Assembly (NCBI GenBank): GCA_029851415.1 | Contig: CM056744.1 | Coordinates: 66,334,172 to 66,398,171 of the forward strand | Direction of reading: 5' to 3' | From: Eretmocerus hayati | Lineage: Eukaryota > Arthropoda > Insecta > Hymenoptera > Aphelinidae | Length of the DNA: 64,000 nt | Shown here: in pieces, positions 52,709-64,000 of the stretch | Layout of the letters: every line of letters begins with the position of its first letter | Position numbering within the stretch: the stretch's first letter is position 1 | Translations under genes and position numbers: made by a program | The notes under the pieces: model-generated | What the model saw: only the letters and a program-made list of their open reading frames with translations | Databases searched by the model: none | What the model was told of the DNA's origin: nothing

Positions 52709-55030
52709 GGTAATGAATTCTCTGGGCATCATCAATGCTAGATGACCACTTAATCTGAGGTTCTGTGGAGTTTCGGGTGCATTGGATCATTTACAACCCA
52801 CAGTGGCGTCATAACTGCGCGGATAACTGCCCAAAGCTCGGTTTCGCCCTCTTTGTGGCCCCATAGCCGAGGATGCTGACTGGTAATAAATTCTCTGGGC
52901 ATCATCAATGGTACATTACCACTTGATCTGATGCTCTGTAGAGTTTCGAGTCCGTTGGATGATCTTACCACCCACAGTGGCGTCATAACTGCGCGGATAA
53001 CTGCCCAAAGCTCGGTTTCGCCCTCTTTTGGGCCCCATAGCCGAGGGTGCTGGCTGGTAATCAATTCCCTGGGCATCATCAATGGTACATAACCACTTGA
53101 TCTGAGGTTCTGTAGAGTTTCGGAATCATTGGAACATCCTACAACCCACAGTGGCGTCATAACTGCGCGGATGACTGCCCAAAGCTCGATTTCGCCCTGT
53201 TTTGGGCCCCATAGCCGAGGGCGCTGACCGGTAATAAATTCTCTGGGCATCTTCAATGGAACATAACCACTTAATCTGAGGTTCTGTAGAGTTTCATCGC
53301 ATTGGATCATTTACAACCCACAGTGGCGTCATAACTGCGCGGATAACTGCTCAAAGCTCGGTTTCGCCCTCTTTTGGGCCCCATAGTCGAGGGTGCTGAC
53401 TGGTGATAAATTCTCTGGGCATCATCAATGGTACATTACCACTTTATCTGATGCTCTGTAGAGTTTCGAGTCCGTTGGATGATCTTACCACCCACAGTGG
53501 CGTCATAACTGCGCGGATAACTGCCCAAGCTCGGTTTCGCCCTCTTTTGGGCCCCATAGCCGAGGGTGCTGACTGGTAATAAATTCTCTGGGCATCATCA
53601 ATGGTACATTACCACTCGATCTGATGCTCTGTAGAGTTTCGAGTCCGTTGGATGATCTTACCACCCACAGTGGCGTCATAACTGCGCAGATAATGGCTCA
53701 AAGCTCGATTTCGCCCTGTTTTGGGCCCCATAGCCGAGGGTGCTGACTGGTAATAAATTCACTGGACATCATCAATGGTACATTACCACTCGATCTGATG
53801 CTCTGTAGAGTTTCGAGTCCATTGGATGATCTTACCACCCACAGTGGTGTCATAACTGCGCGGATAACTGCCCAGAGCTCGGTTTCGCCCTCTTTCGGGC
53901 CCCATAGCCGAGTGTGCTGACTGGTAATAAATTCTCTGGGCATTATGAATGATACATTACCACTCGGTCTGAGGCTCTGTAGAGTTTCGGGTCCATTGGA
54001 ACATCCTACAACCCACAGTGGCGTCATAACTGCGCAAATAATTGCTCAAGAGTCGGTTTCGCCCTCTTTTGGGCCCCATAGCCGAGGGTGCTAACCGGTG
54101 ATGAAGTCTCTGGGCATCATCAATGCTACATGATCACTTGATCTGAAGTTCTGTAAAGTTTCAGGTGCATTGGATCATCTTACAACCCACAGTGGCGTCA
54201 TAACTGCGCGGATAACTGCTCAAAGCTCGGTTTCGCCCTCTTTTGGGCCCCATAGCCGAGGGTGCTGACTGGTAATCAATTCTCTGGGCATCATGAATGG
54301 TACATTACCACTCGATCTGAGGCTCTGTAGAGTTTCGAGTCCATTGGAACATACTACAACCGACTGTGACGTCATAACTGGGCAAAGAATTGCTCAAAGC
54401 TCGATTTCGCCCTGTTTTGGGCCCCATAGCCGAGGTCGCTGACCGGGAATGAATTCTCTGGGCATCATCAATGCTACATAACCACTTGATCTGATGCTCT
54501 GTAGAGTTTCGAGTCCATTGGAACATCCTACAACCTACAGTGGCGTCATAACTGCGCAGATAATTGCCCAAAGCTCGATTTCGCCCTGTTTTGGGCCCCA
54601 TAGCCGAGGGTGCTGACCGGTAATAATTTCTCTGGGCATCATCAATGGTACATAACCACACAATCTGAGGTTCTGTAGAGTTTCGGGTCCATTGGAACAT
54701 CCTACCACCGACAGTGGCGTCATAACTGCGCGGATAATTGCTCAAAGCTCGAATTCGCCCTGTTTTGGGCCCCACAGCCGAAGGTGCTGACTGGTAATAA
54801 ATTCTCTGGGCATCATCAATGATACATAACCACTTGATCTGAGGTTTTGTGGAGTTTCGGGTGCATTTGATCATCTTACAACCCACAGTGGCGTCATAAC
54901 TGCGCGGATAACTGCCGAAAGCTCGGTTTCGCCCTCTTTTGGGCCCCATAGCCGAGGGTGCTGACTGGAAATGAATTCTCTGGGCATCATCAATGGTACA
55001 TAACCACTTGATCTGAGGCTCTGTAGAGTC
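52709..55030 (+). repeat. Mosaic stretch between the macro-repeat copies
   Basis: The first part continues the resemblance to 48,019 onward at an offset of 4,690 bp, and it has a private change near 53296 (GTTTCATCGC for GTTTCGGGTGC, one base shorter). From about 54,300 it resembles the TGACGTCA-bearing series of 36,400 and 41,620, and it carries the last TGACGTCA of the window at 54367. It consists of satellite monomers only. Confidence 0.8.
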
Positions 55031-57215
55031 TCGGGTCCATTGGAACATCCTACAACTCACAGTGGCGTCATAACTGCGCAGATAATTGCTCAAAGCTCGA
55101 ATTCGCCCTGTTTTGGGCCCCATAGCCGAAGGTGCTGACTGATACTAAATTCTCTGGGCATCATCAATGATACATAACCACTTGATCTGAGGTTTTGTGG
55201 AGTTTCGGGTGCATTTGATCATCTTACAACCCACAGTGGCGTCATAACTGCGCGGATAACTGCCGAAAGCTCGGTTTCGCCCTCTTTTGGGCCCCATAGC
55301 CGAGGGTGCTGACTGGTAATGAATTCTCTGGGCATCATCAATGGTACATAACCACTTGATCTGAGGCTCTGTAGAGTCTCGGGTCCATTGGAACATCCTA
55401 CAACTCACAGTGGCGTCATAACTGCGCAGATAATTGCTCAAAGCTCGAATTCGCCCTGTTTTGGGCCCCATAGCCGAAGGTGCTGACTGATACTAAATTC
55501 TCTGTGCATCATCAATGATACATAACCACTTGATCTAAGGTTTTGTGGAGTTTCGGGTGCATTTGATCATCTTACAACCCACAGTGCCGTCATAACTGCG
55601 CGGATAACTGCCCAAAGCTCGGTTTCGCCCTCTTTTGGGCCCCATAGCCGAGGGTTCTGACCGGGAAAAAATTCTCTGGGCATCATCAATGCTACATAAC
55701 CACTTAATCTCAAGTTCTGTAGAGTTTCGGGTCCATTGGAACATCCTACAACCTACAGTGGCGTCATAACTCCGCGGATAATTGCTCAAAGCTCGAATTC
55801 GCCCTGTTTTGGGCCCCATAGCCGAAGGTGCTGACCGGTAATAAATTCTCTGGGCATCATCAATGATACATAACCACTTGATCTGAGGTTTTGTGGAGTT
55901 TCGGGTGCATTTGATCATCTTACAACCCACAGTGGCGTCATAACTGCGCGGATAACTGCCCAAAGCTCGGTTTCGCCCTCTTTTGGGCCCCATAGCCGAG
56001 GGTGCTGACCGGTAATAAATTCTCTGGGCATTATAAATGGTACATCACCACTCGGTCTGAGGCTTTGTAGAGTTTCGAGTCCATTGGAACATCCTGCAAC
56101 CCACAGTGGCGTCATAACTGGGCAAAGAATTGCTCAAAGCTCGATTTCGCCCTGTTTTGGGCCCCATAGCCGAGGGTGCTGACCGGTTATGAATTCTCTG
56201 GGCATCATCAATGCTACATGACCACTTAATCTGAGGTTCTGTAGAGTTTCGGGTGCATTGGATCATTTACAACCCACAGTGGCGTCATAACTGCGCGGAT
56301 AACTGCCCAAAGCTCGGTTTCGCCCTCTTTTGGGCCCCATAGCCGAGGGTGCTGACTGGTAATAAATTCACTGGGCATCATCAATGGTACATTACCACTT
56401 GATCTGATGCTCTGTAGAGTTTCGAGTCCATTGGATGATCTTACCACCCACAGTGGTGTCATAACTGCGCGGATAACTGCCCAAAGCTCGGTTTCGCCCT
56501 CTTTCGGGCCCCATAGCCGAGGGTGCTGACTGGTAATAAATTCTCTGGGCATCATGAATGATACATTACCACTCGGTCTGAGGCTTTGTAGAGTTTCGAG
56601 TCCATTGGAACATCCTGCAACCCACAGTGGCGTCATAACTGGGCAAAGAATTGCTCAAAGCTCGATTTCGCCCTGTTTTGGGCCCCATCGCCGAGGGTGC
56701 TCACCGGTAATGAATTCTCTGGGCATCATCAATGCTACATGACCACTTCGTCTGAGGTTCTGTAGAGTTTCGGGTGCATTGGATCATTTACAACCCACAG
56801 TGGCGTCATAACTGCGCGGATAACTGCCCAAAGCTCGGTTTCGCCCTCTTTTGGGCCCCATAGCCGAGGGTGCTGACTGGTAATAAATTCTCTGGGCATC
56901 ATCAATGGTACATTACCACTTGATCTGATGCTCTGTAGAGTTTCGAGTCCGTTGGATGATCTTACCACCCACAGTGGCGTCATAACTGCGCGGATAACTG
57001 CCCAAAGCTCGGTTTCGCCCTCTTTTGGGCCCCATAGCCGAGGGTGCTGACTGGTAATAAATTCTCTGGGCATCAAAAATGGTACATTACCACTCGATCT
57101 GATGCTCTGTAGAGTTTCGAGTCCGTTGGATGATCTTACCACCCACAGTGGCGTCATAACTGCGCAGATAATCGCTCAAAGCTCGAATTCGCCCTGTTTT
57201 GGGCCCCATAGCCGA
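55031..57215 (+). repeat. 2.2 kb block, copy 2
   Basis: Partner of 38001-40185. From about 56,244 it is also collinear with 44,083 onward at an offset of 12,161 bp, so this stretch joins two higher-order families. Confidence 0.9.
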
Positions 57216-60200
57216 AGGTGCTGACTGGTAATGAATTCTCTGGGCATCATCAATGGTACATAACCACTTAATCTGAAGTTCTGTAGAGTTTCGGGTCCAT
57301 TGGAACATCCTACCACCGACAGTGGCGTCATAACTGCGCGGATAATTGCTCAAAGCTCGAATTCGCCCTGTTTTGGGCCCCATAGCCGAAGGTGCTGACT
57401 GGTAATAAATCCTCTGGGCATCATCAATGGTACATTACCACTCGATCTGATGCTCTGTAGAGTTTCGAGTTCGTTGGATGATCTTACCACCCACAGTGGC
57501 GTCATAACTGCGCGGATAACTGCCCAAAGCTCGGTTTCGCCCTCTTTTGGGCCCCATAGCCAAGGGTGCTGACTGGTGATAAATTCTCTGGGCATCATCA
57601 ATGGTACATAACCACTTGATCTGAGGCTCTGTAGAGTTTCGGGTCCATTGGAACATCCTACAACTCACAGTGGCGTCATAACTGCGCAGATAATTGCTCA
57701 AAGCTCGAATTCGCCCTGTTTCGGGCCCCATAGCCGAAGGTGCTGACTGATACTAAATTCTCTGGGCATCATCAATGATACATAACCACTTGATCTGAGG
57801 TTTTGTGGAGTTTCGGGTGCATTTGATCATCTTACAACCCACAGTGGCGTCATAACTGCGCGGATAACTGCCCAAAGCTCGGTTTCGCCCTCTTTTGGGC
57901 CCCATAGCCGAGGGTGCTGACCGATAATGAATTCTCTGGGCATCATCAATGGTACATAACCACTTAATCTCAAGTTCTGTGGAGTTTCGGGTCCATTGGA
58001 ACATCCTACCACCGACAGTGGCGTCATAACTGCGCGGATAATTGCTCAAAGCTCGAATTCGCCCTGTTTTGGGCCCCATAGCCGAAGGTGCTGACTGGTA
58101 ATAAATTCTCTGGGCATCATCAATGATACATAACCACTTGATCTGAGGTTTTGTGGAGTTTCGGGTGCATTTGATCATCTTACAACCCACAGTGGCGTCA
58201 TAACTGCGCGGATAACTGCCCAAAGCTCGGTTTCGCCCTCTTTTGGGCCCCATAGCCGAGGGTGCTGACTGGTAATAAATTCTCTGGGCATCATCAATGG
58301 TACATTACCACTTGATCTGATGCTCTGTAGAGTTTCGAGTCCGTTGGATGATCTTACCACCCACAGTGGCGTCATAACTGCGCGGATAACTGCCCAAAGC
58401 TCGGTTTCGCCCTCTTTTGGGCCCCATAGCCGAGGGTGCTTGCTGGTAATCAATTCTCTGGGCATCATCAATGGTACATAACCACTTGATCTGAGGTTCT
58501 GTAGAGTTTCGGAATCATTGGAACATCCTACAACCCACAGTGGCGTCATAACTGCGCGGATGACTGCCCAAAGCTCGATTTCGCCCTGTTTTGGGCCCCA
58601 TAGCCGAGGGCGCTGACCGGTAATAAATTCTCTGGGCATCTTCAATGGAACATAACCACTTAATCTGAGGTTCTGTAGAGTTTCGGGTGCATTGGATCAT
58701 TTACAACCCACAGTGGCGTCATAACTGCGCGGATAACTGCTCAAAGCTCGGTTTCGCCCTCTTTTGGGCCCCATAGCCGAGGGTGCTGACTGATACTAAA
58801 TTCTCTGGGCATCAACAATGATACATAACCACTTGATCTGAGGTTTTGTGGAGTTTCGGGTGCATTTGATCATCTTACAACCCACAGTGGCGTCATAACT
58901 GCGCGGATAACTGCCCAAAGCTCGGTTTCGCCCTCTTGGGCCCCATAGCCGAGGGTGCTGACCGATAATAAATTCTCTGGGCATCATCAATGGTACATAA
59001 CCACTTAATCTGAAGTTCTGTAGAGTTTCGGGTCCATTGGAACATCCTACCACCGACAGTGGCGTCATAACTGCGCGGATAATTGCTCAAAGCTCGAATT
59101 CGCCCTGTTTTGGGCCCCATAGCCGAAGGTGCTGACTGGTAATGAATCCTCTGGGCATCATCAATGATACATAACCACTCGATCTGAGGTTTTGTGGAGT
59201 TTCTGTCGCATTTGATCATCTTACAACCCACAGTGGCGTCATAACTGCGCAGATAATTGCTCAAAGCTCGAATTCGCCCTGTTTCGGGCCCCATAGCCGA
59301 AGGTGCTGACTGATACTAAATTCTCTGGGCATCATCAATGATACATAACCACTTGATCTGAGGTTTTGTGGAGTTTCGGGTGCATTTGATCATCTTACAA
59401 CCCACAGTGGCGTCATAACTGCGCGGATAACTGCCCAAAGCTCGGTTTCGCCCTCTTGGGCCCCATAGCCGAGGTTGCTGACCGATAATAAATTCTCTGG
59501 GCATCATCAATGGTACATAACCACTTAATCTGAAGTTCTGTAGAGTTTCGGGTCCATTGGAACATCCTACCACCGACAGTGGCGTCATAACTGCGCGGAT
59601 AATTGCTCAAAGCTCGAATTCGCCCTGTTTTGGGCCCCATAGCCGAAGGTGCTGACTGGTAATGAATCCTCTGGGCATCATCAATGATACATAACCACTC
59701 GATCTGAGGTTTTGTGGAGTTTCGGGTGCATTTGATCATCTTACAACCCACAGTGGCGTCATAACTGCGCGGATAACTGCCCAAGGCTCGGTTTCGCCCT
59801 CTTTTGGGCCCCATAGCCGAGAGTGCTGACTGGTAATAAATCCACTGGGCATCATCAATGGTACATTACCACTTGATCTGATGCTCTGTAGAGTTTCGAG
59901 TCCATTGGATGATCTTACCACCCACAGTGGTGTCATAACTGCGCGGATAACTGCCCAAAGCTCGGTTTCGCCCTCTTTCGGGCCCCATAGCCGAGGGTGC
60001 TGACTGGTAATAAATTCTCTGGGCATCATAAATGGTACATTACCACTCGGTCTGAGGCTTCGTAGAGTTTCGAATCCATTGGAACATCCTGCAACCCACA
60101 GTGGCGTCATAACTGGGCAAAGAATTGCTCAAAGCTCGATTTCGCCCTGTTTTGGGCCCCATAGCCGAGGGTGCTCACCGGTAATGAATTCTCTGGGCAT

Positions 60201-63200
60201 CATCAATGCTAGATGACCACTTAATCTGAGGTTCTGTGGAGTTTCGGGTGCATTGGATCATTTACAACCCACAGTGGCGTCATAACTGCGCGGATAACTG
60301 CCCAAAGCTCGGTTTTGCCCTCTTTGTGGCCCCATAGCCGAGGGTGCTGACTGGTAATAAATTCTCTGGGCATCATCAATGGTACATTACCACTTGATCT
60401 GATGCTCTGTAGAGTTTCGAGTCCGTTGGATGATCTTACCACCCACAGTGGCGTCATAACTGCGCGGATAACTGCCCAAAGCTCGGTTTCGCCCTCTTTT
60501 GGGCCCCATAGCCGAGGGTGCTGGCTGGTAATCAATTCCCTGGGCATCATCAATGGTACATAACCACTTGATCTGAGGTTCTGTAGAGTTTCGGAATCAT
60601 TGGAACATCCTACAACCCACAGTGGCGTCATAACTGCGCGGATGACTGCCCAAAGCTCGATTTCGCCCTGTTTTGGGCCCCATAGCCGAGGGCGCTGACC
60701 GGTAATAAATTCTCTGGGCATCTTCAATGGAACATAACCACTTAATCTGAGGTTCTGTAGAGTTTCGGGTGCATTGGATCATTTACAACCCACAGTGGCG
60801 TCATAACTGCGCGGATAACTGCTCAAAGCTCGGTTTCGCCCTCTTTTGGGCCCCATAGTCGAGGGTGCTGACGGGTGATAAATTCTCTGGGCATCATCAA
60901 TGGTACATTACCACTTTATCTGATGCTCTGTAGAGTTTCGAGTCCGTTGGATGATCTTACCACCCACAGTGGCGTCATAACTGCGCGGATAACTGCCCAA
61001 GCTCGGTTTCGCCCTCTTTTGGGCCCCATAGCCGAGGGTGCTGACTGGTAATAAATTCTCTGGGCATCATCAATGGTACATTACCACTCGATCTGATGCT
61101 CTGTAGAGTTTCGAGTCCGTTGGATGATCTTACCACCCACAGTGGCGTCATAACTGCGCAGATAATGGCTCAAAGCTCGATTTCGCCCTGTTTTGGGCCC
61201 CATAGCCGAGGGTGCTGACTGGTAATAAATTCACTGGGCATCATCAATGGTACATTACCACTTGATCTGATGCTCTGTAGAGTTTCGAGTCCATTGGATG
61301 ATCTTACCACCCACAGTGGCGTCATAACTGCGCGGATAACTGCCCACAGCTCGGTTTCGCCCTCTTTTGGGCCCCATAGCCAAGGGTGCTGACTGGTAAT
61401 AAATTCTCTGGGCATCATCAATGGTACATAACCACTTGATCTGAGGCTCTGTAGAGTTTCGGGTCCATTGGAACATCCTACAACTCACAGTGGCGTCATA
61501 ACTGCGCAGATAATTGCTCAAAGCTCGAATTCGCCCTGTTTCGGGCCCCATAGCCGAAGGTGCTGACTGATACTAAATTCTCTGGGCATCATCAATGATA
61601 CATAACCACTTGATCTGAGGTTTTGTGGAGTTTCGGGTGCATTTGATCATCTTACAACCCACAGTGGCGTCATAACTGCGCGGATAACTGCCCAAAGCTC
61701 GGTTTCGCCCTCTTTTGGGCCCCATAGCCGAGGGTGCTGACCGATAATGAATTCTCTGGGCATCATCAATGGTACATAACCACTTAATCTCAAGTTCTGT
61801 GGAGTTTCGGGTCCATTGGAACATCCTACCACCGACAGTGGCGTCATAACTGCGCGGATAATTGCTCAAAGCTCGAATTCGCCCTGTTTTGGGCCCCATA
61901 GCCGAAGGTGCTGACTGGGAATAAATTCTCTGGGCATCATCAATGATACATAACCACTCGATCTGAGGTTTTGTGGAGTTTCGGGTGCATTTGATCATCT
62001 TAAAACCCACAGTGGCGTCATAACTGCGCGGATAACTGCCCAAAGCTCGGTTTCGCCCTCTTTTGGGCCCCATAGCCGAGAGTGCTGACTGGTAATAAAT
62101 TCACTGGGCATCATCAATGGTACATTACCACTTGATCTGATGCTCTGTAGAGTTTCGAGTCTATTGGATGATCTTACCACCCACAGTGGTGTCATAACTG
62201 CGCGGATAACTGCCCAAAGCTCGGTTTCGCCCTCTTTCGGGCCCCATAGCCGAGGGTGCTGACTGGTAATAAATTCTCTGGGCATCATAAATGGTACATT
62301 ACCACTCGGTCTGAGGCTTTGTAGAGTTTCGAATCCATTGGAACATCCTGCAACCCACAGTGGCGTCATAACTGGGCAAAGAATTGCTCAAAGCTCGATT
62401 TCGCCCTGTTTTGGGCCCCATAGCCGAGGGTGCTCACCGGTAATGAATTCTCTGGGCATCATCAATGCTAGATGACCACTCAATCTGAGGTTCTGTGGAG
62501 TTTCGGGTGCATTGGATCATTTACAAACCACAGTGGCGTCATAACTGCGCGGATAACTGCCCAAAGCTCGGTTTCGCCCTCTTTTGGGCCCCATAGCCGA
62601 GGGTGCTGACTGGTAATAAATTCTCTGGGCATCATCAATGGTACATTACCACTTGATCTGATGCTCTGTAGAGTTTCGAGTCCGTTGGATGATCTTACCA
62701 CCCACAGTGGCGTCATAACTGCGCGGATAACTGCCCAAAGCTCGGTTTCGCCCTCTTTTGGGCCCCATAGCCGAGGGTGCTTGCTGGTAATCAATTCTCT
62801 AGGCATCATCAATGGTACATAACCACTTGATCTGAGGTTCTGTAGAGTTTCGGAATCATTGGAACATCCTACAACCCACAGTGGCGTCATAACTGCGCGG
62901 ATGACTGCCCAAAGCTCGATTTCGCCCTGTTTTGGGCCCCATAGCCGAGGGCGCTGACCGGTAATAAATTCTCTGGGCATCTTCAATGGAACATAACCAC
63001 TTAATCTGAGGTTCTGTAGAGTTTCGGGTGCATTGGATCATTTACAACCCACAGTGGCGTCATAACTGCGCGGATAACTGCTCAAAGCTCGGTTTCGCCC
63101 TCTTTTGGGCCCCATAGCCGAGGGTGCTGACTGGTAATAAATTCTCTGGGCATCATCAATGGTACATTACCACTTGATCTGATGCTCTGTAGAGTTTCGG

Positions 63201-64000
63201 GTCCATTGGAACATCCTACAACTCACAGTGGCGTCATAACTGCGCAGATAATTGCTCAAAGCTCGAATTCGCCCTGTTTTGGGCCCCATAGCCGAAGGTG
63301 CTGACTGATACTAAATTCTCTGGGCATCAACAATGATACATAACCACTTGATCTGAGGTTTTGTGGAGTTTCGGGTGCATTTGATCATCTTACAACCCAC
63401 AGTGGCGTCATAACTGCGCAGATAACTGCCCAAAGCTCGGTTTCGCCCTCTTGGGCCCCATAGCCGAGGGTGCTGACCGATAATAAATTCTCTGGGCATC
63501 ATCAATGGTACATAACCACTTAATCTGAAGTTCTGTAGAGTTTCGGGTCCATTGGAACATCCTACCACCGACAGTGGCGTCATAACTGCGCGGATAATTG
63601 CTCAAAGCTCGAATTCGCCCTGTTTTGGGCCCCATAGCCGAAGGTGCTGACTGGTAATGAATCCTCTGGGCATCATCAATGATACATCACCACTCGATCT
63701 GAGGTTTTGTGGAGTTTCGGGTGCATTTGATCATCTTACAACCCACAGTGGCGTCATAACTGCGCGGATAACTGCCCAAGGCTCGGTTTCGCCCTCTTTT
63801 GGGCCCCATAGCCGAGAGTGCTGACTGGTAATAAATCCACTGGGCATCATCAATGGTACATTACCACTCGGTCTGAGGCTTTGTAGAGTTTCGAATCCAT
63901 TGGAACATCCTGCAACCCACAGTGGCGTCATAACTGGGCAAAGAATTGCTCAAAGCTCGATTTCGCCCTGTTTTGGGCCCCATAGCCGAGGGTGCTCACC
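56244..64000 (+). repeat. Macro-repeat, copy 2, cut by the window end
   Basis: Partner of 44083-52708. The match is still perfect in phase at 64,000, which corresponds to 52708, so the repeat continues outside the window. This copy lacks the six-monomer duplication found at 48.3-50.1 kb in copy 1. Confidence 0.92.

Larger units (their letters stand above)
1..64000 (+). repeat. 174-bp satellite DNA array, about 367 head-to-tail monomers
   Basis: The anchor CATAG recurs every 174 bp (for example at 176, 350, 524 and 698), and this spacing continues to the window end with only small indels. Every copy I read is in the same orientation; no inverted copy and no foreign insert was seen. The first monomer is cut by the window start and reads CTTAG instead of CATAG; the last is cut at 64,000. 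Monomers differ by scattered substitutions that recur in defined combinations, so subtypes and higher-order repeats can be followed. A unit length near 170-180 bp is common for centromeric and heterochromatic satellites of plants and animals, where it matches a nucleosome plus linker. I infer a heterochromatic location; centromere function cannot be shown from sequence. I do not recognise the family name. Stretches not listed separately below contain this same satellite and nothing else that I could see. Confidence 0.97.

Noticed and set aside
1..64000. CRISPR array
   Set aside because: The 174-bp repeats are directly adjacent, with no unique spacers, and far exceed CRISPR repeat length.
1..64000. 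Primate alpha satellite, because of the similar unit length
   Set aside because: The monomer sequence does not resemble the alpha-satellite consensus and the unit is 174 rather than about 171 bp.
1..64000. Telomeric repeats, rDNA or transposon insertions within the array
   Set aside because: Reading through the window showed no TTAGGG or TTTAGGG runs, no rRNA-like sequence, no target-site duplications and no break in the 174-bp register large enough to hold an element.

Overview
The whole 64 kb window is one uninterrupted satellite DNA array. A unit of 174 bp repeats head to tail about 367 times, always in the same orientation. I found no gene, RNA gene, transposon, unique spacer or other non-repeat sequence anywhere in it. 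An array this long, with a monomer close to one nucleosome plus linker and with nested higher-order repeats, points to nuclear heterochromatin of a eukaryote, such as a centromeric, pericentromeric or knob-like block. I do not recognise the monomer as a named family, and the sequence alone does not identify the species.

Monomer phases below count from the C of CATAG as position 1. The main landmarks are a TAGCCGAGG stretch at phases 3-11, a GTTTCGGGTCC or GTTTCGAGTCC stretch at 82-92, a GGCGTCAT stretch at 118-125, and a CCAAAGCTC stretch at 144-152. They are followed by a T4 run at 165-168 and a GGGCCC palindrome that closes the unit. Monomers fall into many subtypes with recurring diagnostic substitutions. 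Several of these substitutions are CG/TG/CA alternations, as expected from cytosine methylation and deamination.

Layout: (1) 1-16,426 is a finely mosaic region. It holds a ~1.05 kb repeated block (630-1677 and 3412-4458), a ~3 kb block (5268-8110 and 11010-14374), a 9-monomer duplication, a 4-monomer tandem duplication and a single-monomer duplication. (2) 16,427-27,028 holds two copies of a 5,035 bp block, offset by 5,567 bp, with no difference found. (3) 27,337-44,098 carries successive copies of a unit of roughly 28-30 monomers (offsets 4,868 and 5,217 bp), differing by gain or loss of whole monomers. (4) 44,083-64,000 is a longer macro-repeat with an offset of 12,161 bp, whose second copy runs off the window end. 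Its first copy contains a six-monomer duplication that the second lacks.

Long open frames exist on the minus strand because 174 is divisible by three and two minus frames happen to be nearly stop-free across a monomer. I do not regard them as genes. The observations most worth following are the nested higher-order structure with whole-monomer gains and losses, a plus-strand series of A-box-like, B-box-like and T4 elements in one monomer class, the CpG-decay pattern, and a subset of monomers carrying a perfect TGACGTCA palindrome.
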